Assembly: GCA_028703445.1 (NCBI GenBank)
Contig: JAQVMW010000007.1
Coordinates: 1-64,000, forward strand
Direction of reading: 5' to 3'
Source: Candidatus Peribacteraceae bacterium
GTDB taxonomy: Bacteria; Patescibacteriota; Gracilibacteria; Peribacterales; Peribacteraceae
Length of the DNA stretch: 64,000 bases
Part shown: positions 9,209 to 17,189 of the stretch, in pieces
How the letters are laid out: each line of letters starts with the position of its first letter
Numbering within the stretch: position 1 is the stretch's first letter
Notes under the pieces: model-generated
Databases searched by the model: none
What the model was told of the DNA's origin: nothing
What the model saw: the letters and a program-made list of their open reading frames with translations, nothing else
Made by a program: the position numbers and the translations under genes

Positions 9209-9461
9209 ATGAATCCAAGAAAAGAGCCTTGTCACGGGGATTGGCATTTTCAGCATTCCATAGCGAAAGTTGGTCAGGCCGGACGACCTGTTTTCTCACA
9301 CGTTTTGATTTCTTTGGCCTGTCAGAGTTGGGAACTATAGAGTCACGGGCGGCGACGAAAGAGGAGAGGGAGAGAGAGGCATCATCTTCATGGGTGGGTC
9401 GCTGTTCGACACCCAGACTCTCTCTGCCATCTGACTCCTGCGGGGTTGGGCAATAGTGCAT
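9198..9461 (-). CDS. Hypothetical protein upstream of primase
   Basis: 87 residues, hydrophilic, with a basic patch (RPKKSKRVRKQVVRP) near the middle and no recognised domain. The stop overlaps the primase start by about ten bases, and the gene begins just downstream of the divergent operator region at 9497-9511. It would therefore be the first gene of the minus-strand primase-recombinase unit. The basic patch could bind nucleic acid, but this is inference. Coding status is moderately likely from the packing alone. Confidence 0.45.
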   Translation of the reverse strand: MHYCPTPQESDGRESLGVEQRPTHEDDASLSLSSFVAARDSIVPNSDRPKKSKRVRKQVVRPDQLSLWNAENANPRDKALFLDSYDA

Positions 9462-9496
9462 GCTTTTACCCTGCCGAATGTGACATCATAAATCAT

Positions 9497-9511
9497 TGAC
9501 ACAATGTGTCA
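9497..9511. promoter_or_regulatory. Dyad operator between divergent genes
   Basis: Inverted repeat TGACAC-AAT-GTGTCA, perfect over six bases per arm, with a further TGTGAC half at 9479-9484. It overlaps a TTGACA -35-like hexamer (9496-9501) for the plus-strand regulator and lies upstream of the minus-strand primase operon. A natural operator for the helix-turn-helix protein encoded at 9532. Confidence 0.55.
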
Positions 9512-9531
9512 CCCTCCCTACCGTGGGGGAT

Positions 9532-10413
9532 ATGGGTGTGGCTACCCCAGCCGAAATGATGGCAAAGGCTATGCATAAGGGCGACTGGAGCTATCGCAGG
9601 CTTGAAGATGCAATTAATCGCAAGGTTTGTTTCAAGACCATTGCACGCTATGCAAAGGGCGAATCGGTCATCAATCCCGAACATGCGCTCGCTATCGCAA
9701 CACCGCTCTGGCATTCGCTTACTGACAGGCAAAAGTTCATCCAGAGCTGTCAGCGGACACATGCGGATTCAGACAAGCTTCTTAATCGTGCTCAAGAGAT
9801 CAAGAAAGCGTATACGCAAGTGAAGGGTCGGTATGGGGCTTTCGCGAATTGGAAAGGCTCCTATGACTGCTCGATGATTGGCGGAGAGCGCGGACTCATC
9901 GGTCAGATAAAGATTACACCTCGTGATCTCAAGGCATGCGTTCGCATCTACCGCAAAAGGTATCCCGATGAAACCCTCATTGAAATAACCCCTGACGTTG
10001 GCATGCTTTTCTATGGGGAAGATGAAGAAGGTGATGTGTGCCTGCGCGAAATTAAGGCAATGGAGGCATATCATTCGTACTGCCGTACTCGTGATATTCA
10101 TCCGTACGGCTTACTTGAACTTGCCCGACGCAGTCTCGATGAGCCAGGCACGTTCGATGATCTTGAGATCGAGCTCGGCTCCACGCGACTTATGGATGCG
10201 GGAGAGGGAGAAGCGATTCTGCATGCTCTCGAGCATGCCGAGAGAATCATTCGTCTGAAGAACGCAACGCCCAAGGAGAAGAACGATGCCCTCTATGAAA
10301 TCCTGCTCACGGCTCGGATGGTCAGGCGCGATCCTGAACATGAAGAACGTCTGCAAGAAGCCAAACAAGAAATTACGAGGGTAATTGATCGGCTTATGCA
10401 GAAAGTGGGATAG
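9532..10413 (+). CDS. Helix-turn-helix regulator of the mobile element (putative)
   Basis: 293 residues from ATG at 9532 (MGVATPAEMMAKAMH). The first 60 residues look like an XRE-type helix-turn-helix (WSYRRLEDAINRKVCFKTIARYAKGESVINPEHALAIATPL). The rest is an unrecognised, mainly helical region with no known catalytic motif. It is transcribed divergently from the primase-recombinase operon across the dyad at 9497-9511, the usual arrangement of an element repressor. A TTGACA-N17-TACCGT promoter would start transcription almost at the ATG. Its end overlaps the convergent terminase-like gene by 20 bases. Confidence 0.6.
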   Translation: MGVATPAEMMAKAMHKGDWSYRRLEDAINRKVCFKTIARYAKGESVINPEHALAIATPLWHSLTDRQKFIQSCQRTHADSDKLLNRAQEIKKAYTQVKGRYGAFANWKGSYDCSMIGGERGLIGQIKITPRDLKACVRIYRKRYPDETLIEITPDVGMLFYGEDEEGDVCLREIKAMEAYHSYCRTRDIHPYGLLELARRSLDEPGTFDDLEIELGSTRLMDAGEGEAILHALEHAERIIRLKNATPKEKNDALYEILLTARMVRRDPEHEERLQEAKQEITRVIDRLMQKVG

Positions 10414-10837
10414 CTGCACCGTCTGGTTGGGGTGTCTTCTTCCTTGCCTGTATCCGTGCATACATTGTCGCTATTGCCTGAGCAACATTCCCCTGCACAG
10501 TATTCTCCTCCTTCTTGTTCCACCCAAAACGATTCATCATCTGTAACGAGTACAGGCGTTCACGGAACGATCGGTTAAAGAGGGCATCTGCGCCAACCTT
10601 GCGCCAGTGCACTTCCGCGAGTTCGCGCATGTACGTTACGGCGTCCCCGAATTCTACATGTGTCTCCATCCATGCATAGACTGTTTTGCGTGCCACTCCC
10701 AGTTTGGCCGCGAGTTCTTCGATCCCGCCACCGTTCTTGCCGAGCCTCATGGCGACTGTGCAGTACTTCGGATCATAATCCGTCCTAGTATTGCCACTGT
10801 TACCGAGCGCGAATCTGTTTCCTTCGGGGGCTGGCAT
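10394..10837 (-). CDS. Terminase small subunit-like / phage DNA-binding protein
   Basis: 147 residues. It starts MPAPEGNRFALGNSG, like many phage small terminases, followed by a helix-turn-helix (IEELAAKLGVARKTVYAWMET) and a helical region (ELAEVHWRKVGADALFNRSF) typical of the family. In phages this subunit recognises DNA for packaging, but no large terminase or capsid gene is present here, so it may be a relic or a reused DNA-binding protein. The same frame family continues upstream on the minus strand (10800-11037) as a possible short reading frame ending inside this gene. Confidence 0.6.
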   Translation of the reverse strand: MPAPEGNRFALGNSGNTRTDYDPKYCTVAMRLGKNGGGIEELAAKLGVARKTVYAWMETHVEFGDAVTYMRELAEVHWRKVGADALFNRSFRERLYSLQMMNRFGWNKKEENTVQGNVAQAIATMYARIQARKKTPQPDGAAIPLSA

Positions 10838-11154
10838 CAGAAAAAGTTTGCTTCAGCCATTGCTTCTGTAAATCGGGCAAGAGCACTTGCTGTGGTCCCG
10901 TAGAGAGTTTACTCAGATCAGGATCAGAAACGCTGGAGAGACGGATTGTCGCGCCACAAGGGCGTTCTTGAAATCTTTTGGCAAAAGGCATCCCAAGGGT
11001 AAAATGAGCATGACCCAAGTTACCTGCGGACTTTTCGTGTCCGCCCATTCTCCCTAAGGAGCGCAGAAAGGGGCAGCTCTGCCTCGGTTCAAGCGCTCCA
11101 AAGGGAAACCTGAGGGTAGCTTGGGTCAGCCGAGCAGGCTGCCCCTTCCTTTCT
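10838..11154. other. Intergenic region with interleaved inverted repeats
   Basis: No firm gene. Two long inverted repeats interleave: TGACCCAAG near 11010 with CTTGGGTCA near 11120, and AAAGGGGCAGC near 11068 with GCTGCCCCTT near 11139. A hairpin GCGGAC/GTCCGC lies at about 11027-11046, and GAGCGC/GCGCTC within. Interleaved pairing would make a pseudoknot if both form. A minus-strand frame ending at 10800 (MPFAKRFQERPCG to RKQIRAR) is possible but unsupported. Confidence 0.4.
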
Positions 11155-11319
11155 ATGCTGATCCTCATATTCTCGATCGCAGCGGGCGTCGCACTCGGAT
11201 ATTTTGTCATACTTGCAATCTTGTGGATGGTTCAGAGTCCAGAAGGTTCTATTGGACAAATTCTGCTGCTCATTCTTCTCTTCATTGGGGGAGTATGCGC
11301 TCTGGCCTATTTTCTATGA
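11155..11319 (+). CDS. Small membrane protein (54 residues)
   Basis: Starts MLILIFSIAAGVALGYFVIL and ends CALAYFL. It has two hydrophobic segments (about 1-24 and 34-53) split by the polar turn MVQSPEGSIG, a plain two-helix hairpin. The gene begins right after the interleaved repeat region and is followed 24 bases later by the Sel1-repeat gene on the same strand. It resembles small holin-like or toxin-like hairpin proteins in size and topology, but no sequence motif supports either. Confidence 0.55.
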   Translation: MLILIFSIAAGVALGYFVILAILWMVQSPEGSIGQILLLILLFIGGVCALAYFL

Positions 11320-11343
11320 GTTATCTTCATTGTTCAGCCTGTT

Positions 11344-11916
11344 ATGAAGCGATGGACTTCTCAGCAACGCGACGAACTGATTGGATTCTTGGGACAAATG
11401 AAACTTGTCGCGGATGGAAGCACCGAAGACGGCGTTAATACGTATGACATTGGAGATGCAAATTTTGTAATGGCTACCGTTCACTTTCTTCTCGGGAACC
11501 GCGAACAGACCAAGAAACACTTAGAAGCAGGAGTTAAGCTTAGGCATGGGGAGTGCCAGCAGTTATTTGGTACTTTTTATCAGCGAGGGTGGATCGTCAC
11601 AAAAAATAGCCGAAAGGCATATGTGCTCATCCGCGATTCTGCCCGACAGGGGACACCCGTTGGGTTATTTGCCCTTTCAGAGTTCTACGAGAATGGATGG
11701 GGCGACGTTTCCAAAAATCTTCCTGTGGCTTTTGTACTCCGCAAGCTGGCGGTCGTCCGGGACGGCACAAGCCGCTTTGCGTTCCAACTTGTCGATCTCG
11801 TGCGAAGGATGAATGAGGCTGAACATGAACAGGTCGAGAAAATGCTGACAAAAATCCACCAGACAAGTGACTGCTATGCAGAGAAGCGCATCGCAGCATT
11901 CGTATCACGATTGTGA
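11344..11916 (+). CDS. Sel1-like repeat protein
   Basis: 190 residues of helical repeats. Two Sel1-like units are readable: LFGTFYQRGWIVTKNSRKAYVLIRDSARQG and the next with ALSEFYENGWGDVSKNLPVAFVL, matching the pattern of a small-residue helix, a G-W turn and a second helix with K-A. Such repeats bind partner proteins, often at the envelope. There is no signal peptide. The gene overlaps the next (GT-C-like membrane protein) by four bases, so both are probably one operon. Base composition is more AT-rich than the backbone, consistent with acquired DNA. Confidence 0.75.
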   Translation: MKRWTSQQRDELIGFLGQMKLVADGSTEDGVNTYDIGDANFVMATVHFLLGNREQTKKHLEAGVKLRHGECQQLFGTFYQRGWIVTKNSRKAYVLIRDSARQGTPVGLFALSEFYENGWGDVSKNLPVAFVLRKLAVVRDGTSRFAFQLVDLVRRMNEAEHEQVEKMLTKIHQTSDCYAEKRIAAFVSRL

Positions 11917-13718
11917 AGCATCTTATTTCTTTCCCCGCTTCCATCGTGTCTGCGTTGGTTATGGCGGGAATCCGGCTCTTCTCTTCGGATCACAAAGAAT
12001 GGCAAGTCCACAAATATTTGATTGTCGGTGTTCTCTTCTTGGCATGCGTGAAAGAACTTTGGGATGTGGCGTGGCGCATGTCCATCGAGTTTCATACGAC
12101 AATTTGCTGCTCAGGAGTGGCATACATGATTAGCGGAAGAGGCATTCTCAACGGACTCATTCTCTACAAGGATTTGCTCGACGTGAAGGCACCCGGAGTG
12201 ATCTTACTTGCAGCTCTTTCTCAGCTGATTACAGGCGATGAAAGGTTCATTTGGATACTGCAAATCATTGTGCTGCTTGCAGTGCCAGCCATCACGATGG
12301 TTCTCGCATACCATGAAACGCGGACTTCTGATTGGTTCGAGCGATGGACACTGATTGCCCTCTCTTTCCTTGTCGGGTCTGCCTTCCTGCTTTATGAGGT
12401 CGAACGTGCTGGGCGATTTGAAACTGAATCTTTCGGAACATTCTTCGCACTTCTTTATCTTCTCGTAATAGCTTGGGATAGGCAGAGAATGTCCTACCTG
12501 CGGCTCGGACTTACTTCGCTATTGATGCTTTGCACGATAGGAATGAAGGAGCCGTTTCTGTTCATCCTACTGGCGATGAACCTACTGCTTTCTCGTGACA
12601 TCTATTTCTTTCTTCGCTCTTTCCTCATCCCCTTCGTTATCTCTTTCTTGGCAGGTGTGTTGATTCTTGCAGTTCTTGGCTATCTCTGGCCATATCTGAC
12701 CATTTACTTGCCCACCGTCATCGCTGATCGTCTTCCTTCCGATCACGGGCTTCTCTTTCGTGGAATCATCATTATTCGCGTACTGAAAGATGTGGCGTGG
12801 TTTTCTCCGGTTCCGATGTTCGGCTACGCGATCTTCTACCTGTGGGCTGCCCACCCGTTCTTCAAATATCAGGAACGATGGAAATATCTGATTCTTTCCG
12901 TGGTATCTATTGTCCTTCTCGCATCTTTCTCTCATTTCTCTTCGCTCTACTGGCAACTGATTGAGAGGTTGCACTACTCGTTCCCACTGAAAGACGCATT
13001 CTTCATGCAACTGACACTCAAATACGTTGCATCAATCGTGGTGGTACTCATTTCTCTTGGGATTCTGTTCTTCAGATCGCGGGAACTCTTTTGGGGTGTT
13101 TTATTTTCATGCATCGCCGGATATCTGGTCGTATTTGCTATTGGCTCAGGCGACTTCCACCTCAATCACTATCTTTTGGCTATCCCAGCATACGCAGCGA
13201 TCTTCCTCATTTTCGTCGGTAATCGGAATCGAACCATCTTTGCCAAAGCCCTATTTTACCTTGCCATTTTTCCCATCGTCCTTATTCCGTTCTACCATCC
13301 AAAATTGCAGTACGATAAGAAGGTACAAGAAGCAAAAAGTCAGTTCCAAGCCATGCAAAAAGCAAAAGTGGCTGCCAAGTATGCGGATGAAGTGATGTAT
13401 CGCTGCAATCTCGCCCAATATTCTTCTCTTTCTACGGCTAGTGCCATCACGCCATTTACAAAGCATTCGCCCACCGATCTTGGTTTCACGCAGTCATCTT
13501 TCGCAAAAGATAAACCAGAACTACGAAAGAGATTTCTTGAGCGTTTGGAGGTGGCTCCCGTCGTCTTCGTCCCACCGGATTTTTTCCAAACCAATGACGA
13601 TAAGGCCGTTGCTGACTACCTACAAAATCATACAACTGCGAAGCTGCCTTCCTGTGCTGAAAATATCGAACTTGATCGAGAGGGCATTACACCGCTGTTC
13701 AAAACAGTTATGGAATGA
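11913..13718 (+). CDS. Multi-spanning membrane glycosyltransferase-like protein (GT-C fold)
   Basis: 601 residues with about 11-13 transmembrane segments and a soluble C-terminal tail (about 490-601). The segment NGLILYKDLLDVKAPGVILL near residue 85 matches the loop of GT39/GT83-type enzymes, where an acidic residue before a Y-K-D-x-x-D-x-K-P-P-G-like stretch acts on a polyprenyl-phosphate sugar. It likely decorates a lipid or surface protein. Start is GTG at 11913, overlapping the Sel1-repeat gene stop (GTGA). The gene is AT-richer than the chromosomal genes either side and ends at a short terminator. Confidence 0.7.
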   Translation: MKHLISFPASIVSALVMAGIRLFSSDHKEWQVHKYLIVGVLFLACVKELWDVAWRMSIEFHTTICCSGVAYMISGRGILNGLILYKDLLDVKAPGVILLAALSQLITGDERFIWILQIIVLLAVPAITMVLAYHETRTSDWFERWTLIALSFLVGSAFLLYEVERAGRFETESFGTFFALLYLLVIAWDRQRMSYLRLGLTSLLMLCTIGMKEPFLFILLAMNLLLSRDIYFFLRSFLIPFVISFLAGVLILAVLGYLWPYLTIYLPTVIADRLPSDHGLLFRGIIIIRVLKDVAWFSPVPMFGYAIFYLWAAHPFFKYQERWKYLILSVVSIVLLASFSHFSSLYWQLIERLHYSFPLKDAFFMQLTLKYVASIVVVLISLGILFFRSRELFWGVLFSCIAGYLVVFAIGSGDFHLNHYLLAIPAYAAIFLIFVGNRNRTIFAKALFYLAIFPIVLIPFYHPKLQYDKKVQEAKSQFQAMQKAKVAAKYADEVMYRCNLAQYSSLSTASAITPFTKHSPTDLGFTQSSFAKDKPELRKRFLERLEVAPVVFVPPDFFQTNDDKAVADYLQNHTTAKLPSCAENIELDREGITPLFKTVME

Positions 13719-13721
13719 ACT

Positions 13722-13747
13722 ACCGCCAGCTTACGCAAGCGGTTTTT
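13722..13747 (+). terminator. Rho-independent terminator after GT-C-like gene
   Basis: Arms ACCGC (13722-13726) and GCGGT (13739-13743), with an alternative inner GCTT/AAGC pair, are followed by a run of five T. It lies directly after the membrane protein stop at 13718 and faces the convergent ImmA gene. Confidence 0.6.
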
Positions 13748-13778
13748 CGGTGGAACGATAAAACTTCACAAAGTGAGC

Positions 13779-14297
13779 CTACTTCGGAGCAGATATGTAT
13801 TTGAGGATACCAGGTCTCTTTATTGCGATAGCAGCTTCATTCGCTGTGACAGCGTAGCGTTGTTGGATCTGAGACAGCGAAGGCTTGGTCTGTTTACAGA
13901 AAATGAGCAAATCAGTTTGTGGTATGAGCAGGGCTCCAGCGAAAGTATCTGCCTCTTGTTCTTGATGCTCCGGCAGTTTTCCAATCGGCTCTCCAAACGA
14001 ACTTACATGACCCATACACCAATGACCAATCTCGTGAGCAACTATCCACTTCTTCGATTGGGGCGAACCTTCTTTGTACGCAATGCCGCCCCTGCCTGGT
14101 TCGATTTCTATGCAAATGCCTTTCACATAGGCGGGGAGTTCTGTTGTCTTGTGCCTTTCCAAGCCGATGGACTTGATGATTTTTATTAGATCGACGGGAA
14201 TGCTTTTCTCCCCATGCTCCTTCCAAACCTGTTCGGCATTGTGCCGAGCCTCCGTGAAACCAGCGACCTGCACGTCGTCGAGATCAAAGTGAGTCAT
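13779..14297 (-). CDS. ImmA/IrrE-type metallopeptidase
   Basis: 172 residues with the zinc-binding HEIGHWCMGH motif near residue 90 (HExxH). It follows an XRE repressor gene with a 14-base overlap. In ICEBs1-like elements ImmA cleaves the ImmR repressor to trigger excision, and the same division of labour is likely here. The N-terminal part (NAEQVWKEHGEKSIPVDLIKI) matches the family. A later Glu after the HExxH is needed for zinc and is probably in QEQEADTFAGALLIP. The pair sits inside cassette I and is a candidate controller of its mobility or of a toxin-antitoxin-like unit. Confidence 0.9.
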   Translation of the reverse strand: MTHFDLDDVQVAGFTEARHNAEQVWKEHGEKSIPVDLIKIIKSIGLERHKTTELPAYVKGICIEIEPGRGGIAYKEGSPQSKKWIVAHEIGHWCMGHVSSFGEPIGKLPEHQEQEADTFAGALLIPQTDLLIFCKQTKPSLSQIQQRYAVTANEAAIAIKRPGILKYISAPK

Positions 14298-14643
14298 CGA
14301 CTGATGGAGAATCTTTCTGTCCTTCTTTCATCCTGTTTATTAGGTGAAACAGGATCTTCTTGTCTTCAATCGACAAGCTTTTATCTGCCTTCAGCGCATA
14401 TTTGATATCCGGTGCGGCTTTTTCCTCTTCCCCAGTCAGGAAGGACACGCTTGTCCCCAATGCCTCTGCGATCTTGATAAGATCAGCTGTGCTCACGTTC
14501 CGATCTCCGTTTTCGATGAGTGCAATATATGTAGCGGACTCCTTTTCTGCATGTTTTGCAAGCTCTAGTTGAGACATCTCCAGTTCAGTGCGGCGCTCTT
14601 TTATTCGCTTGCCGATGAGGTTTTTTGAGAGTTGTTCATCCAT
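14284..14643 (-). CDS. XRE-family repressor (ImmR-like)
   Basis: 119 residues from ATG at 14643 (MDEQLSKNLIGKRIKERR). Helix-turn-helix at about 12-65 (ELEMSQLELAKHAEKESATYIALIENGDRNVSTADLIKIAEALG), then an acidic C-terminal tail. It is partnered with the ImmA-type peptidase gene downstream, which overlaps it by 14 bases. The frame is open upstream to 14796, but that stretch overlaps the divergent gene at 14743. The 99-base divergent gap probably holds its own operator. Confidence 0.88.
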   Translation of the reverse strand: MDEQLSKNLIGKRIKERRTELEMSQLELAKHAEKESATYIALIENGDRNVSTADLIKIAEALGTSVSFLTGEEEKAAPDIKYALKADKSLSIEDKKILFHLINRMKEGQKDSPSVDDSL

Positions 14644-14742
14644 GAGATGAGTATATCTCATAGAAACACACGGTGCAATCCCCTTGAAAATGTTTCTGTG
14701 GGATGGTATACTGTTTATCGTATAGATTTCCCCTATATCACT

Positions 14743-15045
14743 ATGGCCATAGGAACAGCTACAAGCATCTTCCAAGAAATCGAGAATCACCGTCACAAGT
14801 GCGGCGGCTCACCGTCCAGTTGGTATGCTGGCATTGCCGCCGATCCAGAAGATCGGCTGTTCAATGAGCACGGAGTCACCAAGGGGCAAGATGCTTGGAT
14901 ATATCGCGATGCAGGGACAAGTTCTGCGTCACGAGCAATTGAGAAGGCGTTGCTTGATCTTGGATATGACGGAGGTGGTGGCGGTGGTGACGGCGACACT
15001 CGCTACATTTATGCTTACAAGAAGTCCTATCGGACTAATCCGTAA
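14743..15045 (+). CDS. Conserved hypothetical protein, GIY-YIG-like start
   Basis: 100 residues from ATG at 14743. SSWYAGIAADPEDRLFNEHG resembles the first strand-helix of GIY-YIG proteins, followed by DAWIYRDAGTSSASRAIEKALLDLG and a Gly-rich YDGGGGGGDGDTRYIYAYKK end. I recall similar small hypotheticals in unrelated bacteria, but their function is not known to me. If GIY-YIG, it lacks the usual long catalytic domain. Divergent from the XRE repressor gene; first of three small genes on the plus strand. Confidence 0.6.
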   Translation: MAIGTATSIFQEIENHRHKCGGSPSSWYAGIAADPEDRLFNEHGVTKGQDAWIYRDAGTSSASRAIEKALLDLGYDGGGGGGDGDTRYIYAYKKSYRTNP

Positions 15046-15071
15046 CCGTGTACTTCTTTCCAATATTGCCT

Positions 15072-15275
15072 ATGCCTCCAAAGAGCCTCAGGAACTCCGG
15101 AAAGCATTGGTCATCAGCAGACGAGAGGCAGCTTGCGCAGCTCGCTGCCGGTAACACGCCAACGCGCGTCATGGGGTTGAAACTCGGACGCTCCGAGGAC
15201 GCGATCTATAACAAGGCTGCCGAATTGGGCGTGTCACTCGACCCGACGAACCAGTCTCCCTACAACCGCAAGTAG
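15072..15275 (+). CDS. Small SANT/Myb-like helix-turn-helix protein
   Basis: 67 residues from ATG at 15072 (MPPKSLRNSGKHWSSADERQ). WSSADERQLAQLAAGNTPTRVMGLKLGRSEDAIYNKAAELG fits the three-helix SANT/Myb-like fold found in small DNA-binding proteins of phages and mobile elements. It is 26 bases downstream of the previous small gene and 15 bases upstream of the next. Likely a DNA-binding accessory; no target site is visible. Confidence 0.65.
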   Translation: MPPKSLRNSGKHWSSADERQLAQLAAGNTPTRVMGLKLGRSEDAIYNKAAELGVSLDPTNQSPYNRK

Positions 15276-15290
15276 TTTCCCACCATTACC

Positions 15291-15608
15291 ATGTTTGAGA
15301 TAAAGGGCTTGGACAAAGCAATGCGAATGCTTGAGCGGTTGCAACACAATGCCGCAACTCTCGATGGCACTCATCGTGTGCCGATGAACAAGGTATTTTC
15401 TCCAGCTTTCATGAGAGCGCACTCTCGCTTCCCAAGCTTTCAGGCCATGCTTGATGCGAGTCCTTTTAAGGACGTGGAATTCGAGAAAATTCCCGATGCA
15501 GAATGGGACATCTATGTGCGTACCAATACCAGCTTTTCATCTTGGGAGGCCATGAAGGACAAGGCTTCGACGGAATGGATAGATGCTAAGCTAATGGAAG
15601 GGGTCTGA
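15291..15608 (+). CDS. Hypothetical protein of the accessory region
   Basis: 105 residues. It starts MFEIKGLDKAMRMLERLQHNAATLDGTHRVPMNKVFSPAFM, with a helical N-terminus then a mixed C-terminal half (PDAEWDIYVRTNTSFSSWEAM). Proteins starting like this occur in phage and genomic-island settings, so I take it as a real mobile-element gene without assigned function. It ends just before the first att-like repeat (15674-15740). Confidence 0.55.
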   Translation: MFEIKGLDKAMRMLERLQHNAATLDGTHRVPMNKVFSPAFMRAHSRFPSFQAMLDASPFKDVEFEKIPDAEWDIYVRTNTSFSSWEAMKDKASTEWIDAKLMEGV

Positions 15609-15673
15609 TCGGGCGAGGGGCATACTCACTGGCTCTTTGAGGTGTCTGCCCAACAATCCACCGAAGGCCTTTG

Positions 15674-15740
15674 AGTACCTCATACCAGTCCATCATTCCT
15701 TCAATCACCGAGTTTTTGATCCGCACGCCTCGGGCTGCCA
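15674..15740. repeat. Att-like repeat, copy at end of cassette I
   Basis: 67 bases about 84% identical to 19099-19165, ending in CCTCGGGCTGCCA, which resembles the tRNA-Glu 3' end (GGGGCTGCCA). Read on the minus strand both copies encode a similar peptide (RIKNSVIEGMMDWYEVL here, RIENSVIEGMVEWYDVL there), so they are probably the 3' end of a lost gene that, like the recombinase, ran into the att site. The 100 bases after it up to the SLH gene hold an extended -10 (TGATAGAAT) and nothing else recognised. Confidence 0.6.
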
Positions 15741-15840
15741 ACCGTCTCCGTTGCCACGCGGCCAGTTTGCGTTTTTCTTATTACTGATGGAATCTATCTT
15801 TTCTTGCTTTTGAGTTCATCGCGAGTGATAGAATGAACAC

Positions 15841-16599
15841 ATGCGTAACTATCTTCTTGCCGTGACCATCGGAGCATTTGCTACCGTTTTGGCTTTGCCC
15901 ATTTCATTGGGGATAGCAAAAAATGAATTGTGCGAGCCGTACAAATGTGCGGATGGCATGCGTGTTGGGCGTTGTGATGCGAATGGAACAGTGATCGAGT
16001 ATTTGGTCGATCCATGCAACCAACACGGTGGACAAGTGGATACACTCCCCATGAGTTTTGTCGATGTTTCCTCCACCCATCCCAATGCCGATGCCATCGC
16101 TTTCGTGAAATCCCAAGGCATTGTCAGTGGTTATGCCGACGGTACGTTTCGTCCCGACCAATACATCAATCGTGCCGAACTTCTTAAAATTCTTGTTCTG
16201 AGCATTCAAACATCCAATCCAGATTTTCACTGTACGTTTAAGACGCATTTTTCTGATGTGGATGAGCAAGCATGGTACGGGGAATATTTGTGCAAAGTTT
16301 TATGGGATCCGGATGCATGGGTTGAAGGATATCCGGACGGTACATTCCGTCCCACAGCTCCCATCAATTTCGTGGAAGCTGCCAAGATTTTAGATAGAGC
16401 ACTTGATTTCACAGGGACTGAAGGAAAGACGTGGTACGAAGGGTATGCTCGCCAACTGGCAAATCGAAATGCCATTCCGCTGTCCATCAAGAGATTCGAT
16501 CAATCCATTACCCGCGGAGAGATGGCAGAGATGATTTATCGTCTGCGAGCGAATATTCAGAGCCAACCTTCAAGAACATTCGAGGAGCTGTCGGTTTGA
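15841..16599 (+). CDS. Secreted S-layer homology (SLH) domain protein
   Basis: 252 residues. Signal peptide at 1-26 ([20 protein letters not shown]), a short Cys-containing region ([19 protein letters not shown]), then three SLH repeats: [17 protein letters not shown] with [31 protein letters not shown] with [15 protein letters not shown], and a weaker third ([16 protein letters not shown]). SLH domains tether proteins to cell-wall polymers. With no further domain it may act as a small wall anchor or cap. A TGATAGAAT extended -10 (15826-15834) places transcription start on the ATG itself, so the mRNA is probably leaderless. Confidence 0.85.
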   Translation: MRNYLLAVTIGAFATVLALPISLGIAKNELCEPYKCADGMRVGRCDANGTVIEYLVDPCNQHGGQVDTLPMSFVDVSSTHPNADAIAFVKSQGIVSGYADGTFRPDQYINRAELLKILVLSIQTSNPDFHCTFKTHFSDVDEQAWYGEYLCKVLWDPDAWVEGYPDGTFRPTAPINFVEAAKILDRALDFTGTEGKTWYEGYARQLANRNAIPLSIKRFDQSITRGEMAEMIYRLRANIQSQPSRTFEELSV

Positions 16600-16727
16600 T
16601 CCATTGGCCATTTCATCCTCATCCTCTGCACACAAGGAATCATGATTCGTGGGTTGCGGCAGTGACGCTTTTTTTAGGACGTGGAACCAATGGATTATGG
16701 TGCCGAAGAGGTTCGCTTGATGACCGC

Positions 16728-16739
16728 CTCGGGCTGCCA
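16728..16739. repeat. Att-like core at end of cassette II
   Basis: CTCGGGCTGCCA, identical to the cores at 15729-15740 and 19154-19165 and close to the tRNA-Glu 3' end. Bases 16600-16862 otherwise hold no gene: a T-rich stretch near 16669-16675 could end the SLH transcript, and the arsR operator follows. Confidence 0.5.
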
Positions 16740-16829
16740 GTTTGGACAGGAGCTATAGCATTGGGTTTACTGAAGCAGATCGCTATTTCATGGGTTCGCA
16801 ATTCAAATGCATGGGGAAGAGCTTTCTCT

Positions 16830-16847
16830 TATCGTAAAATTACGATA
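16830..16847. promoter_or_regulatory. ArsR operator
   Basis: Perfect inverted repeat TATCGTAA-AA-TTACGATA, 16 bases before the arsR ATG and overlapping TACGAT/TAGGAT -10-like hexamers (16841-16851). Position and symmetry fit autorepression by the dimeric ArsR protein encoded next. Confidence 0.7.
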
Positions 16848-16862
16848 GGATGCCCACGACCT

Positions 16863-17189
16863 ATGCCGACCACTGCAATTTCAATGGACGAGGAGCTAGC
16901 GATTCTCGCGAAGGCTCTCGGACACCCTGCCCGCGTCCGCATCATCCAGTTTCTTGCGAAGAGGAGTTCCTGCATGTGCGGGGACATCGTAGATGAGCTG
17001 CCGCTCGCACAATCCACCGTATCCCAGCACCTGAAGGTGCTCAAAGATGCTGGGTTGATCTGTGGCGATGTCGATGGACCCCGCGTTTGCTACTGCATCG
17101 AGCCTTCAGCTCTCAAGCGCCTCAAGACGCTTATCACCGCTCTTCCGTCTCCTATCTCTTCCCCACACAAGGTATGTCGAAGCGCATAG
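16863..17189 (+). CDS. arsR: ArsR/SmtB-family arsenic-responsive repressor
   Basis: 108 residues from ATG at 16863 ([15 protein letters not shown]). Winged helix: [47 protein letters not shown]. The CMC at the start of the recognition region matches the CxC arsenite-binding site of ArsR proteins, and a VCYCIEP near residue 80 may add thiols. It overlaps arsM by 16 bases. It should repress the operon at the dyad just upstream and release on arsenite. The frame is open far upstream, but that part crosses the att-like site and has no coding character. Confidence 0.92.
   Translation: MPTTAISMDEELAILAKALGHPARVRIIQFLAKRSSCMCGDIVDELPLAQSTVSQHLKVLKDAGLICGDVDGPRVCYCIEPSALKRLKTLITALPSPISSPHKVCRSA

Larger units (their letters stand above)
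6189..15740. mobile_element. Integrated element, cassette I (recombinase-primase type)
   Basis: Inferred element bounded by tRNA-Glu(CTC) on the left and an att-like tRNA 3'-end sequence (core CGGGCTGCCA, 15731-15740) on the right. It carries a serine recombinase reading out of the tRNA, a CHC2/Toprim primase, regulators, a terminase-small-subunit-like gene and accessory membrane proteins, but no capsid, portal or conjugation gene. This suits a plasmid-like or satellite element. The right edge could instead be one of the later att-like sites up to 26520. Confidence 0.5.
15741..16739. mobile_element. Cassette II: SLH protein between att-like sites
   Basis: About 1 kb bounded by CGGGCTGCCA at 15731-15740 and at 16730-16739, containing a single secreted SLH protein gene. 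It carries no recombinase of its own. The direct repeat is short and the unit is inferred mainly from the series of similar sites, not proved. Confidence 0.4.

Noticed and set aside
16431..16862. Upstream in-frame extension of ArsR
   Set aside because: It runs through the end of the SLH gene, the att-like core and the ArsR operator and has no coding character.
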